This document shows, piece after piece, positions 9,832-18,074 of a DNA stretch of 64,000 nt (positions are counted from its first letter, which is position 1; every line of letters starts with the position of its first letter). Position numbers and translations under genes: made by a program. Below the pieces are notes generated by a model. The model had not been told where the DNA came from and made no database searches. It saw only the letters and a program-made list of their open reading frames with translations. The stretch comes from Massilia sp. KIM. GTDB taxonomy: Bacteria > Pseudomonadota > Gammaproteobacteria > Burkholderiales > Burkholderiaceae_D. Location: the NCBI RefSeq assembly GCF_002007115.1, contig NZ_MVAD01000001.1, forward strand, positions 1,612,001-1,676,000, read 5' to 3'.

Positions 9832-10161
9832 TACAATTTCCTATTTCAGTTAAGTTGGGCTTGCGCCCGTTTAGATCGTTTGAAGAAGCAAGAAAGGAAT
9901 GACAGACAGACTGCACTACTAGCTCGAACCCAACGATCCCACATTATACCGAATAAAAACAGGGTATGCCCTATTCGTTAAATAAATTCGCGACACCGCA
10001 ACGATTCTTTCAATCAACTATTACCGTGGCGCGTGTTTTTTTGTATTCGGCAGTATCGAAAATATAGGGTAAAGCCGGGGCCAATGTTTGCGGTGAATCA
10101 AATTTGGGAGGGCTAAGCAAATGAAGAAAGCTTGAGCGGCGCGCTTGCGCCGGCTCACGTT
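9832..10161 (-). promoter_or_regulatory. cold shock gene leader and promoter region
   Basis: This 330-base gene-free stretch is clearly AT-richer than its surroundings. A perfect TATAAT lies on the minus strand at 9948-9943, but no convincing -35 is 17 bases away. A start near 9936 would give a leader of about 105 bases, the kind of long 5' region that folds in cspA-type messages. The distal part (10000-10130) contains no recognisable gene; the far end carries the terminator of the upp-HPt unit. Confidence 0.45.
10134..10156 (-). terminator. candidate terminator of upp-HPt unit
   Basis: Stem GGCGC/GCGCC with loop GCTT, extended by GAGC/GCTC after one bulged G. It is followed on the minus strand by a pyrimidine-rich AAGCTTTCTTCATTT. 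It lies six bases past the HPt stop codon. Confidence 0.45.
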
Positions 10162-10512
10162 TCAGGCAATCGATTTGGGATCAATGCGCGCCTCGGCGAT
10201 GAAGCGGGCCAGCTCGGCCAGCCAGTCCTGCCAGTCGGCGCTGGCGGCGGCCTCGAAGGTCTGCAGCACGCGCAGGCGCTGCTCCAGCATGCGGGCGCGC
10301 TGGCCCAGGCCGCGAAAGCCGAAGGTGGCGGCCGAGCCGGCCACCGTGTGCAGCATGGCCTGCAGTTCGCCCGCCACCGGGGCCGGCGCGGCCAGGTCGA
10401 GGCGCGCGGCCAGGCTGGCCAGGCGGTCGAGCGTGGCCGGCAGGCCGAGCGCGAACTTATCGTTCAGCGCGGCCAGGCGCGCGAAGAATTGCTGGTCAGC
10501 CGGGTGGGCCAT
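10162..10512 (-). CDS. orphan histidine phosphotransfer (HPt) domain protein
   Basis: A 116-residue all-helical protein with the HPt signature LHTVAGSAATFGF near residue 54, where the His is the phospho-carrier. It would relay phosphate between a hybrid kinase and a receiver. It begins ten bases after the upp stop, so it is probably co-transcribed with upp, although no functional link is known. No kinase is adjacent; the MHYT hybrid kinase and the REC-kinase cluster in this window are possible partners (inference). Confidence 0.8.
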   Translation of the reverse strand: MAHPADQQFFARLAALNDKFALGLPATLDRLASLAARLDLAAPAPVAGELQAMLHTVAGSAATFGFRGLGQRARMLEQRLRVLQTFEAAASADWQDWLAELARFIAEARIDPKSIA

Positions 10513-10522
10513 GGCGCCGGCC

Positions 10523-11173
10523 TTACTTGGTGCCGAAGATGCGGTCGCCGGCGTCGCCCAGGCCCGGCACGATGTAGGCGTCGGCGTTCAGGTGGCTGTC
10601 GAGCGAGGCCACGTAGACCTTGACGTTCGGATGGGCCTTGTGGAACACGCTCACGCCTTCCGGCGCCGCCACCAGGGCCAGGAACAGGATCTGCTCGTCG
10701 GGCACGCCGCGCTTCTTGAGCACGTCCACCGCATGCACGGCCGAATTGCCCGTCGCGACCATCGGGTCGCACAGGATGAAGGTGCGGTCGGTGACGTCCG
10801 GCAGGCGCACCAGGTATTCGACCGGCTCGTGGGTCTCGGGATCGCGGAACACGCCGATGTGGCCGACACGGGCCGAGGGCACCAGTTCCAGCAGGCCGTC
10901 GCTCATGCCGATGCCGGCGCGCAGGATCGGCACCACGGCCAGTTTCTTGCCGGCGATGACGGGGGCGTCGATGGTCATCAGGGGGGTCGTGATCTGGCGC
11001 GTGGTGAGCGGCAGGTCGCGGGTGATCTCATACCCCATCAGCAGCGTGATCTCGCGCAGCAGCTCGCGGAAGGTGCGGGTCGAGGTGTCGTGCTCGCGCA
11101 TGTGCGACAGCTTATGCTGGATCAGCGGATGGTTCAGGATGTAGAGGTTGGGAAAACGCTGGTCTTGTTTCAT
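10523..11173 (-). CDS. upp: uracil phosphoribosyltransferase
   Basis: A 216-residue pyrimidine salvage enzyme converting uracil and PRPP to UMP and diphosphate. The PRPP-binding motif appears as [19 protein letters not shown], and the uracil-binding end as [16 protein letters not shown]. The N-terminal [15 protein letters not shown] and the PILRAGIGM segment are canonical. The length is close to the usual 208. HPt gene follows immediately. Confidence 0.97.
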   Translation of the reverse strand: MKQDQRFPNLYILNHPLIQHKLSHMREHDTSTRTFRELLREITLLMGYEITRDLPLTTRQITTPLMTIDAPVIAGKKLAVVPILRAGIGMSDGLLELVPSARVGHIGVFRDPETHEPVEYLVRLPDVTDRTFILCDPMVATGNSAVHAVDVLKKRGVPDEQILFLALVAAPEGVSVFHKAHPNVKVYVASLDSHLNADAYIVPGLGDAGDRIFGTK

Positions 11174-11345
11174 GGTCGATATTCTGGGTATGCGGATCGC
11201 TGGGCGGTGTCGCCTGTATAGGCGAGCATTATCCCAGCCACGCGGCGGTTTGTCCCTACTTTGCCGAAGAAATAATTGTCCTGCACGCCGGGAAACAGGC
11301 GCCAACCCCGGCGCGCCCCGGCCGCGCCGGCATGACGCACGCGAT

Positions 11346-13028
11346 TCAGGTCGCCAGGGCGCGGGCCAGGATCGCCGCGCAGTCCGTGCCGGCCGGCAGG
11401 CGCCCGAAGGCCCCGCCCGGGTCCTGGGCGATGCGCGAGGCGACGAAGGCCTGCGCCACGCAGGCCGGCGCGTAGCGCAGCAGCAGCGCGCCCTGCACCG
11501 CCAGCACCAGCCGCTCGGCCAGCCTGCGCGCGCCAAATTCGTCCTGGAGGCGCAGCGGCAGGTCGTCCAGCAGCTGGCCGGCGTAGGCGGCGTAGCGGGC
11601 GTCCAGGCCGGCCGCCGGCATCAATTCCGCCGCCAGCGCTTCGCGCGCCGCCGCCGGCGACTTGCCGAGCGCGCGCAGCACGTCCAGGCACATCACGTTG
11701 CCCGAACCTTCCCAGATCGAGTTGACCGGGAATTCGCGGTACAGGCGCGCCAGCGGGCCGTCCTCGACATAGCCGTTGCCGCCCATGACTTCCATGGCCT
11801 CGGCGCCGAAGGCCGGGCCGCGCTTGCAGATCCAGTACTTGCCGGCCGGGGTGAGGATGCGTCCCAGCAGGGCTTCCTGCGGATCGTCCTGGCGGTCGAA
11901 ACAGCGCGCCAGGCGCAGGGAAAAGGCGGTCGCGGCTTCCGACTCCAGGGCCAGGTCGGCCAGCACGTTCTGCATCAAGGGCTGCTCGGCGAGCTTGCGC
12001 CCGAAGGCGGCGCGCCCGCGCGCATGGTGCAGGGCGTGGCAGAGGGCGGCGCGCATGATGCCGGCGCTGCCCAGCACGCAGTCCAGGCGGGTGTGGCTGC
12101 CCATCTCCAGGATGGTCGGGATGCCGCGCCCCGGCTCGCCGATCATCCAGCCCACGGCGTCCTGGAACTCGACCTCGGACGAGGCGTTCGAGCGGTTGCC
12201 CAGCTTGTCCTTCAGGCGCTGCACCCGGATCGCGTTGCGGCTGCCGTCGGGCAGGAAGCGCGGCACCAGGAAGCAGCTCGGAGCGCCGCCTTCGCCGTCC
12301 TCGAGCCGCGCCAGGATCAGGTGCGCGTCCGACTGCGGCACCGAGAAGAACCACTTGTGGCCGACGATGCGGTGGGCGCCCTCGCCCGCCGCGCCGAAGC
12401 GCGCGCTGGCCTCGGCCGGCAGCAGCGGCGCTGCGCGGGTGGTATTGGCGCGCACGTCGGTGCCGCCCTGCTTCTCGGTCATGCCCATGCCGATCAGGGC
12501 GCCGCGCTTGTGCGCCAAAGGCAGCGAGCGCGGGTCGTACTCGCGCGACAGGATCTTGGGCAGCCAGTGCGCCGCCAGCACCGGATGGCGGCGCAGGGCC
12601 GGCACCGAGGCATAGGTCATGGTCACCGGGCACTGGGCGCCGTTCTCGAGCTGGCCGAACAGCAGGTACTGGGCCGCGCGCGCCACCTGGGCGCCCGGCC
12701 GCGGCTCGGACCAGGGCGCGGCATGGGCGCCGGCCGCGATCATCATGCCCAGGATCTCGTGCCAGGCCGGGTGGAACTCGAGCTCGTCGACGCGGCGCCC
12801 GGCGCGGTCGTAGGACTGCAGGCGCGGGCCGTGCTGGTTGGCCAGCCGCGCCAGCTCCTGCGCATGCTCGCTGCCCAGGCGTGCGCCCAGTTCCGCGAGC
12901 GCAGGCGCAGCCCAGCCGCCACCCTCGCGCTGCAAGGCTTCCTGCAGCGCCGGGTCGCAGGCGTACAGGTTCACTCCGACAAAAGGTGGAGCCTGGTTGA
13001 ATACCTCGTGGGTATCGTAGGGGTTCAT
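11346..13028 (-). CDS. aidB: AidB-type acyl-CoA dehydrogenase
   Basis: A 560-residue flavoprotein strikingly like E. coli AidB of the adaptive response to alkylation damage. Shared landmarks include the opening [84 protein letters not shown] and [19 protein letters not shown]. AidB binds FAD and DNA and is thought to protect DNA or destroy alkylating agents; its substrate is unsettled. No ada or alkB gene lies nearby. A GAGGAG ribosome site precedes the ATG. An isovaleryl-CoA-type dehydrogenase role is the main alternative. Confidence 0.85.
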   Translation of the reverse strand: MNPYDTHEVFNQAPPFVGVNLYACDPALQEALQREGGGWAAPALAELGARLGSEHAQELARLANQHGPRLQSYDRAGRRVDELEFHPAWHEILGMMIAAGAHAAPWSEPRPGAQVARAAQYLLFGQLENGAQCPVTMTYASVPALRRHPVLAAHWLPKILSREYDPRSLPLAHKRGALIGMGMTEKQGGTDVRANTTRAAPLLPAEASARFGAAGEGAHRIVGHKWFFSVPQSDAHLILARLEDGEGGAPSCFLVPRFLPDGSRNAIRVQRLKDKLGNRSNASSEVEFQDAVGWMIGEPGRGIPTILEMGSHTRLDCVLGSAGIMRAALCHALHHARGRAAFGRKLAEQPLMQNVLADLALESEAATAFSLRLARCFDRQDDPQEALLGRILTPAGKYWICKRGPAFGAEAMEVMGGNGYVEDGPLARLYREFPVNSIWEGSGNVMCLDVLRALGKSPAAAREALAAELMPAAGLDARYAAYAGQLLDDLPLRLQDEFGARRLAERLVLAVQGALLLRYAPACVAQAFVASRIAQDPGGAFGRLPAGTDCAAILARALAT

Positions 13029-13370
13029 GCGGCTTGTCTCCTCGCGCGGATCACGCGCATTTTCTCGTCATGTTGCAGGCAAGCATCAAAATGTAGCTCA
13101 ATCATTTGCCGCGGCGCAAGAATCGGCGACAATGAGAGCGTAGGTACGCTTGACGATATTACAAGCAGGCTAGCGCAAAACACGGCGGCGTGACAAGGAC
13201 GCGACGCCGCGACTGTTCCAGCGCAAACGGCAATGAAATGAAACCGGGTTTGTGTTTTCTAATGCCTTTTGGAATCTTTCAGTGATAGAGTCGCACCAGG
13301 TTTGGTAAACTTGCACGGTTTTGGATGGCATGTCGTGCACGTGCCAGCGATAAGAAGGCAAACATCAATA
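13029..13370. other. 342-base divergent intergenic region
   Basis: It separates aidB (minus) from the GGDEF-EAL gene (plus). No coding sequence or repeat is convincing. TTGACG at 13150-13155 resembles a -35, but no matching -10 stands at the right distance. The half nearest the GGDEF-EAL gene is AT-richer and presumably carries its promoter. An AAGG at 13353-13357 is a rather distant ribosome site for that gene. Confidence 0.4.
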
Positions 13371-15104
13371 ATGCACACCAGTTTCTCCGCCGTGCCCCAG
13401 CCGGATCGCAAGCCGCTCCCGCCGGCGCTGCTCGACGGTCTGATGGAAACGGCCGGCGACGCCGTGTTCCGTGTCACGCCCGGCGGCCTGATCCGCGCGG
13501 CCAGCGCCCGCGCCCAGCGCCTGGCCGGAGTCGAGGCCGGCCGCGCCCTGGTGTCCCTGGTCCATGAGATCGACCAGCCGGCGCTGCGCAACGCCCTGGT
13601 GAGCGCCGCCTCCAGCCTCGAAGCCGCCGTGCTCGAAGTGCGCTTCCGGATGGGCGAGCGCGACATCTGGTTCGAGCTGCGCCTGGCCCTGCTCGAGACC
13701 GGCGACGACGCCCCGGTCCTGGTAATCGGCCGCGACATGTCGTCCCAGCATGCCACCGAAGAGCGCCTGCGCCACATGGCGACCCACGACGCGCTCACCG
13801 AACTGCCCAACCGGGTCCTGCTGTCCGACCGCATCCGCATGGTGATCGCCAACGCGCGCCGCTCGGGCCAGGGCTTCGCCGTCGCGACCATCGGCCTGGA
13901 CGGCTTCAAGAAGGTCAACGACGGCCTCGGCCACCCGGTCGGCGACGCCGTGCTGCAGATGGCGGCCAGCCGCCTGCGCCGCACCCTGCGCGACAGCGAC
14001 ACCCTGGCGCGCGTCGGCGGCGACGAATTCGTCGCGGTCCTGCCGGGCACCTTCACCGACGCCCAGATCAAGCTGGTCACCGGCCGCCTGATGGCGACCC
14101 TGCAGTCGCCCTTCGAGATCCAGGGCCACACCATCTACCTGGGCGCCTCGATCGGCGTCGCGATCTACCCCGACCACGCCGAGGACGAAGTGCGCCTGGT
14201 GACCCTGGCCGACACCGCGATGTCGCGCGCCAAGGAAACCGGCAAGGCCCGCACCGTGGTCTACAGCCCGCGCGACCAGGGCCCGCCCGAGCACGACATC
14301 TCGCTCGAGGCGGCGATGTTCAACGCGGTGCGCGAAGGCGAGTTCCTGCTGTTCTACCAGCCCATCGTGGACGCCCGCACCCGCACCATCGAGGGCTTCG
14401 AGACCCTGATGCGCTGGAAGCACCCGACCCTCGGCATGGTCGCCCCGAGCCGCTTCATCCCGATCGCCGAGACCAACGGCCTGATCAACCTGCTGGGGGC
14501 CTGGGCCCTGAAGGCGGCCTGCATGCAGATCCGCCAGTTCCAGGAAGTCGCCGGGCGCGAGCTCTACATCTCGGTCAACATCAGCCCGCGCCAGTTCCGC
14601 AACGACCGCTTCCTGAACGTGCTGGACGACGCCCTGGCCCTGTCGGGCACGCCGGGCCGCCAGGTGGTGCTCGAGATCACCGAAGGCACCCTGATGGTCG
14701 ACCCGGTGCATGCCGAGGCGATCCTGACCAAGATGGCCGAGCGCGAGGCGCGCATCGCGATCGACGACTTCGGCACCGGTTATTCTTCCCTCGCCTACCT
14801 CAAGCGCTTCCCGATCTCGGTGCTCAAGGTCGACCGCGCCTTCGTCAAGGACCTGCCGCACGCCGAGAAGGACGCGGCGATCTGCAACGCCGTGCTCGAC
14901 CTGGCCAAGCACCTCGACCTGTCGGTGGTCGCCGAAGGCGTCGAGACCGAAGAGCAGCTCAGCTGGCTCGACACCCAGGGCGTGCACTACGTCCAGGGCT
15001 ACCTGACCGGCAAGCCGATGCCGGCCAACGTGGCGCTCGCCGCCCTCAAGGAAAACCTGTACACCGCTCTCCTTCCGCACGAAAACCGGACGGGCACATC
15101 ATGA
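13371..15104 (+). CDS. PAS-GGDEF-EAL c-di-GMP turnover protein
   Basis: A 577-residue cytoplasmic protein with a PAS-like sensor (about 15-125), a GGDEF domain (about 135-300) and an EAL domain (about 315-570). The cyclase site GGDEF is intact and preceded by an RDSD inhibitory site. The EAL motif reads ETL, but the catalytic set remains: VNISPRQFRN, EITEGTL, IDDFGTGYSS, LKVDRAF and AEGVETEEQ. Both activities are thus possible, and net direction cannot be told. The stop overlaps the ATG of the HDOD gene (ATGA), so the two proteins are made together. Confidence 0.92.
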   Translation: MHTSFSAVPQPDRKPLPPALLDGLMETAGDAVFRVTPGGLIRAASARAQRLAGVEAGRALVSLVHEIDQPALRNALVSAASSLEAAVLEVRFRMGERDIWFELRLALLETGDDAPVLVIGRDMSSQHATEERLRHMATHDALTELPNRVLLSDRIRMVIANARRSGQGFAVATIGLDGFKKVNDGLGHPVGDAVLQMAASRLRRTLRDSDTLARVGGDEFVAVLPGTFTDAQIKLVTGRLMATLQSPFEIQGHTIYLGASIGVAIYPDHAEDEVRLVTLADTAMSRAKETGKARTVVYSPRDQGPPEHDISLEAAMFNAVREGEFLLFYQPIVDARTRTIEGFETLMRWKHPTLGMVAPSRFIPIAETNGLINLLGAWALKAACMQIRQFQEVAGRELYISVNISPRQFRNDRFLNVLDDALALSGTPGRQVVLEITEGTLMVDPVHAEAILTKMAEREARIAIDDFGTGYSSLAYLKRFPISVLKVDRAFVKDLPHAEKDAAICNAVLDLAKHLDLSVVAEGVETEEQLSWLDTQGVHYVQGYLTGKPMPANVALAALKENLYTALLPHENRTGTS

Positions 15105-16594
15105 CGAATTCAGCCAACACCATGCGCTCACCCAAAGGGGAAGCCACTCTCGCCACCCTGTGGGAACGGATCCGCAGGCAGGGCGACATGCCCGGGTTCA
15201 CCAAGGCGATCAACGCCATCCTGGCCTCCATGCGCGGCGAGGACGAGCGCGAGTTCTCCATGACCCAGACCGTGCTCTCGGATCCCGTGCTCACCCAGAA
15301 GGTGCTGCGCCTGGCCAACAGCAGCATGTATTCGGCCTTCGGCCAGCGCATCAACACCGTGTCCAAGGCCGTGCTGGTGCTGGGCACCGAGGCCATCGGC
15401 CACCTGGCCCTGGGCCTGAAGCTGATCGAGGAACTGAGCCGCAATACCCCGGACACCGAGCAGGCCCACATCGAGATGGAAAAGGCGGTGCTGGCCGGGA
15501 TGGTGGCCCAGCAGGTGGCGGCCAGCGCGGCCACCCGCGACCCCGAGGAAGCCGTGGTTTGCTCGATCCTGCATTCGCTGGGCCGCATGATGATCACCTT
15601 CTACATGCCGGAGCGCTGGACCCAGATGGGCGAGACCGCCGGGGCGGGCCGCGAGGAGAGCGCCGCCGAGGCGGTGCTGGGCATGAGCCTGGAAGAGATC
15701 GGCCGCGCCACCGCCAGCCACTGGGGCCTGCCGCGCAACCTGATCGCCGGCATGCGCCGGGTCGAGCCGAGCGAGCGCGGCGACGGCTTCGGCCACGACG
15801 ACTGGCTGGCGGCCCTCGGCACCATGTCGACCCTGGCCGCCGACGCCCTGTGGAGCGACGACGAGGCCGGCGCGGCGCGCGTGGCCTCGCTGGCCGAAAG
15901 CTTCTCGCCGATGCTGGGCATGGCGCCGACCGGGATCCTGGGCGCCATCGACAAGGCCAAGCTCGAAGCGGCCTCCGACCTGTCGATCGCGCCGCTAGCC
16001 AAGCCGCTGGAAAAGCGCGCCCAGGAAGCGGCGGCCACGCGCAAGCGCATGGCCGGCAACAAGGTACTGATGAGCGGCGTGGCCGACATGCGCGACGCCG
16101 GCCCCAACGCCACCGCCGGCCAGATGATCTCGATGGCGCTGGAGACCATGCACAAGGGGCTGTCGTTCTCGCGCTCCTTCGCCTTCCTGCGCAACCGCCG
16201 CGACGGCAAGTACACGGCGCGCATCGGCTTCGGCGAGGGCGCCAAGGCGCTGCTGCCGAACCTGGTGTTCGACGACGTCTACGAGCCCAACGTGTTCCAT
16301 GCCGCCTTGGGCAGCGACCGCGTGATCTTCATCGAGAACGCGCGCGACGCCAAGTTCGCGGCCAAGCTGCCGGGCTGGTGGAAAGGGACCTTGTCGGAGT
16401 CGCGCTGCTTCGTGGTGATTCCGCTATGCGCGCACGGACAGCCGGCCGGCTTCATCTATGGGGATTGGGACGACAGCTTCCCGTCGGTGATTTTGAGCCA
16501 GACCGAGTTCGCCCTGCTCAACGACTTGCGCGGGCTGGTGGTGCGCACGGTGGAGAGAAGGCATCAGCTCGAGGCGATTGCGACGCGGGTTTGA
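15101..16594 (+). CDS. HDOD-domain signalling protein
   Basis: A 497-residue protein whose N-terminal half (about 20-230) is an HDOD domain: SDPVLTQKVLRLANSSMY, the conserved helix NTVSKAVLVLGTEAI, and CSILHSLGRMMI. HDOD is an HD-related fold lacking the metal residues, used as a signalling scaffold. The C-terminal portion (about 340-490) resembles a GAF-like sensor (ETMHKGLSFSRSFAFLRNRRDG). It is translationally coupled to the upstream GGDEF-EAL gene, so a shared role in c-di-GMP-linked control is inferred. The exact output is unknown. Confidence 0.85.
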   Translation: MTNSANTMRSPKGEATLATLWERIRRQGDMPGFTKAINAILASMRGEDEREFSMTQTVLSDPVLTQKVLRLANSSMYSAFGQRINTVSKAVLVLGTEAIGHLALGLKLIEELSRNTPDTEQAHIEMEKAVLAGMVAQQVAASAATRDPEEAVVCSILHSLGRMMITFYMPERWTQMGETAGAGREESAAEAVLGMSLEEIGRATASHWGLPRNLIAGMRRVEPSERGDGFGHDDWLAALGTMSTLAADALWSDDEAGAARVASLAESFSPMLGMAPTGILGAIDKAKLEAASDLSIAPLAKPLEKRAQEAAATRKRMAGNKVLMSGVADMRDAGPNATAGQMISMALETMHKGLSFSRSFAFLRNRRDGKYTARIGFGEGAKALLPNLVFDDVYEPNVFHAALGSDRVIFIENARDAKFAAKLPGWWKGTLSESRCFVVIPLCAHGQPAGFIYGDWDDSFPSVILSQTEFALLNDLRGLVVRTVERRHQLEAIATRV

Positions 16595-16653
16595 TGTTGC
16601 GTCGTCAGTGCGACATCATCGGCTCGCGTTTGACGCTCTCGCTGCGCGTCGGA

Positions 16654-16682
16654 CTTGGATCCCCGCCTTCGCGGGGATGACG
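16654..16682 (+). repeat. REP-like palindrome, copy B
   Basis: Same architecture as copy A: CTTGG start, stem ATCCCCGC/GCGGGGAT, GACG end. It lies 60 bases after the HDOD gene. Confidence 0.75.
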
Positions 16683-16732
16683 TTTACGCGTTATCGGGGA
16701 ATGGTACGTACACTATTCCGCTTCCACCAACC

Positions 16733-16761
16733 CGTCGTTCCCGCGAAGGCGGGAACCCAAG
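16733..16761 (-). repeat. REP-like palindrome, copy C, inverted relative to copy B
   Basis: Read on the minus strand it starts CTTGGGTTCCCG and ends GGGAACGACG. With copy B it forms a head-to-head pair 50 bases apart, like a BIME. It fills the gap between the convergent HDOD and aroC genes. Confidence 0.75.
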
Positions 16762-16777
16762 TTTCTAAACCTACCGT

Positions 16778-17872
16778 TTACGCCAGCTTCGGCGTCCCCA
16801 CCCGCACATCCCCACACTGCGCCCTGTGCATCAGCGCGTGATCCATCAGCACCAGCGCCAGCATCGCCTCCGCGATCGGCGTCGCCCGGATCCCCACGCA
16901 GGGGTCGTGGCGGCCGAAGGTTTCCACCATCACCGGATTGCCCGCCTTGTCGATCGAGCGGCGCGGCGTGCGGATCGAGGACGTGGGCTTGATGGCTATC
17001 GACACCGTGATGTCCTGCCCGGTCGAAATCCCGCCCAGCACCCCGCCCGCGTTGTTGCCCACGAAGCCTTCCGGCGTCAGTTCGTCACCGTGCTCCGACC
17101 CCTTCTGCGCCACCGAGCCGAAGCCGGCCCCGATCTCCACGCCCTTGACCGCGTTAATCCCCATCATGGCGTAGGCGATGTCGGCATCGAGCTTGTCGTA
17201 GATCGGCTGGCCCAGCCCCACCGGCACATTGCGCGCCACCACGTCGATGCGTGCGCCGATCGAGTCGCCAGCGCGGCGCAGTTCGTCCATCGCGGCTTCC
17301 ATGCGGGCGATCAGGGCCGCGTCCGCGGTGGCGGCGAAGAAGGGATTGGCGTGCACGTGCTCGAAGGACTCGAAGGGCACCTCGATGTCGCCCAGCTGGC
17401 GCATGCAGCCGAAGAATTCGGTGCCGAAGTGCTCGCGCAGCCACTTCCTGGCGATCGCCCCCGCCCCCACCACCGGCGCGGTCAGGCGCGCCGAGGAACG
17501 GCCGCCGCCGCGCGGATCGCGCACGCCGTACTTGTGCCAGTAGGTGTAGTCGGCATGGCCCGGCCGGAAGCTCTCGGCGATGTTGCCGTAGTCCTTGCTG
17601 CGCTGGTCCTCGTTCGGGATCAGCAGCGCGATCGGGGTGCCGGTGGTGACGCCCTCGTAGACGCCGGACAGGATCTGCACCCGGTCCGCCTCCTGGCGCT
17701 GGGTCACGTGGCGCGAGGTGCCCGGCTTCCTGCGGTCCAGTTCCGGCTGGATGTCGGCTTCGCTCAGGGCCAGCCCCGGCGGGCAGCCGTCGATGACGCA
17801 GCCGATCGCCGGTCCATGGGACTCGCCGAAGGTGGTTACGGAAAACAGCTTGCCGAAGGTATTGCCGGACAT
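16778..17872 (-). CDS. aroC: chorismate synthase
   Basis: A 364-residue FMN-dependent enzyme performing the last shikimate-pathway step, EPSP to chorismate. Signature segments are the [17 protein letters not shown] start, the basic [14 protein letters not shown], the central [27 protein letters not shown], and the C-terminal [18 protein letters not shown]. The length is normal. It is monocistronic here and converges with the HDOD gene across the REP-like pair. A TAGAAT hexamer at 17911-17906 is a weak -10 candidate. Confidence 0.98.
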   Translation of the reverse strand: MSGNTFGKLFSVTTFGESHGPAIGCVIDGCPPGLALSEADIQPELDRRKPGTSRHVTQRQEADRVQILSGVYEGVTTGTPIALLIPNEDQRSKDYGNIAESFRPGHADYTYWHKYGVRDPRGGGRSSARLTAPVVGAGAIARKWLREHFGTEFFGCMRQLGDIEVPFESFEHVHANPFFAATADAALIARMEAAMDELRRAGDSIGARIDVVARNVPVGLGQPIYDKLDADIAYAMMGINAVKGVEIGAGFGSVAQKGSEHGDELTPEGFVGNNAGGVLGGISTGQDITVSIAIKPTSSIRTPRRSIDKAGNPVMVETFGRHDPCVGIRATPIAEAMLALVLMDHALMHRAQCGDVRVGTPKLA

Positions 17873-18031
17873 GGGATCGCGCTCACAGGTATTGGTCGAA
17901 ATACCATTCTACCAGCCGCCCTGACAAGTAGAAAATTGTCGCCCATGTTATGAATGTCGCAAAAATGTTTCCACACGGATATATTTTATGCGTTTGGGGG
18001 AATTGGTGAATTTCTTACGGGTAATTGCATA

Positions 18032-18066
18032 TATACTGGGTCGTTCAAGTGCCGAGCAAACTGGAG
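18032..18066 (+). promoter_or_regulatory. candidate -10 and ribosome site of the receiver-EAL gene
   Basis: TATACT at 18032-18037 lies in an AT-rich stretch 38 bases before the ATG. No good -35 is seen at 17 bases. GGAG at 18063-18066, eight bases before the ATG at 18075, decides that start over an in-frame ATG at 17988. Confidence 0.4.
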
Positions 18067-18074
18067 ATGTACCC

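Noticed and set aside
11308..11330. CCGGCGCG/CGCGCCGG hairpin after aidB as terminator or fourth REP copy
   Set aside because: No T run on the minus strand, and it lacks the CTTGG start and the CTTC loop of the three REP-like elements; only the CATGACG end is similar.
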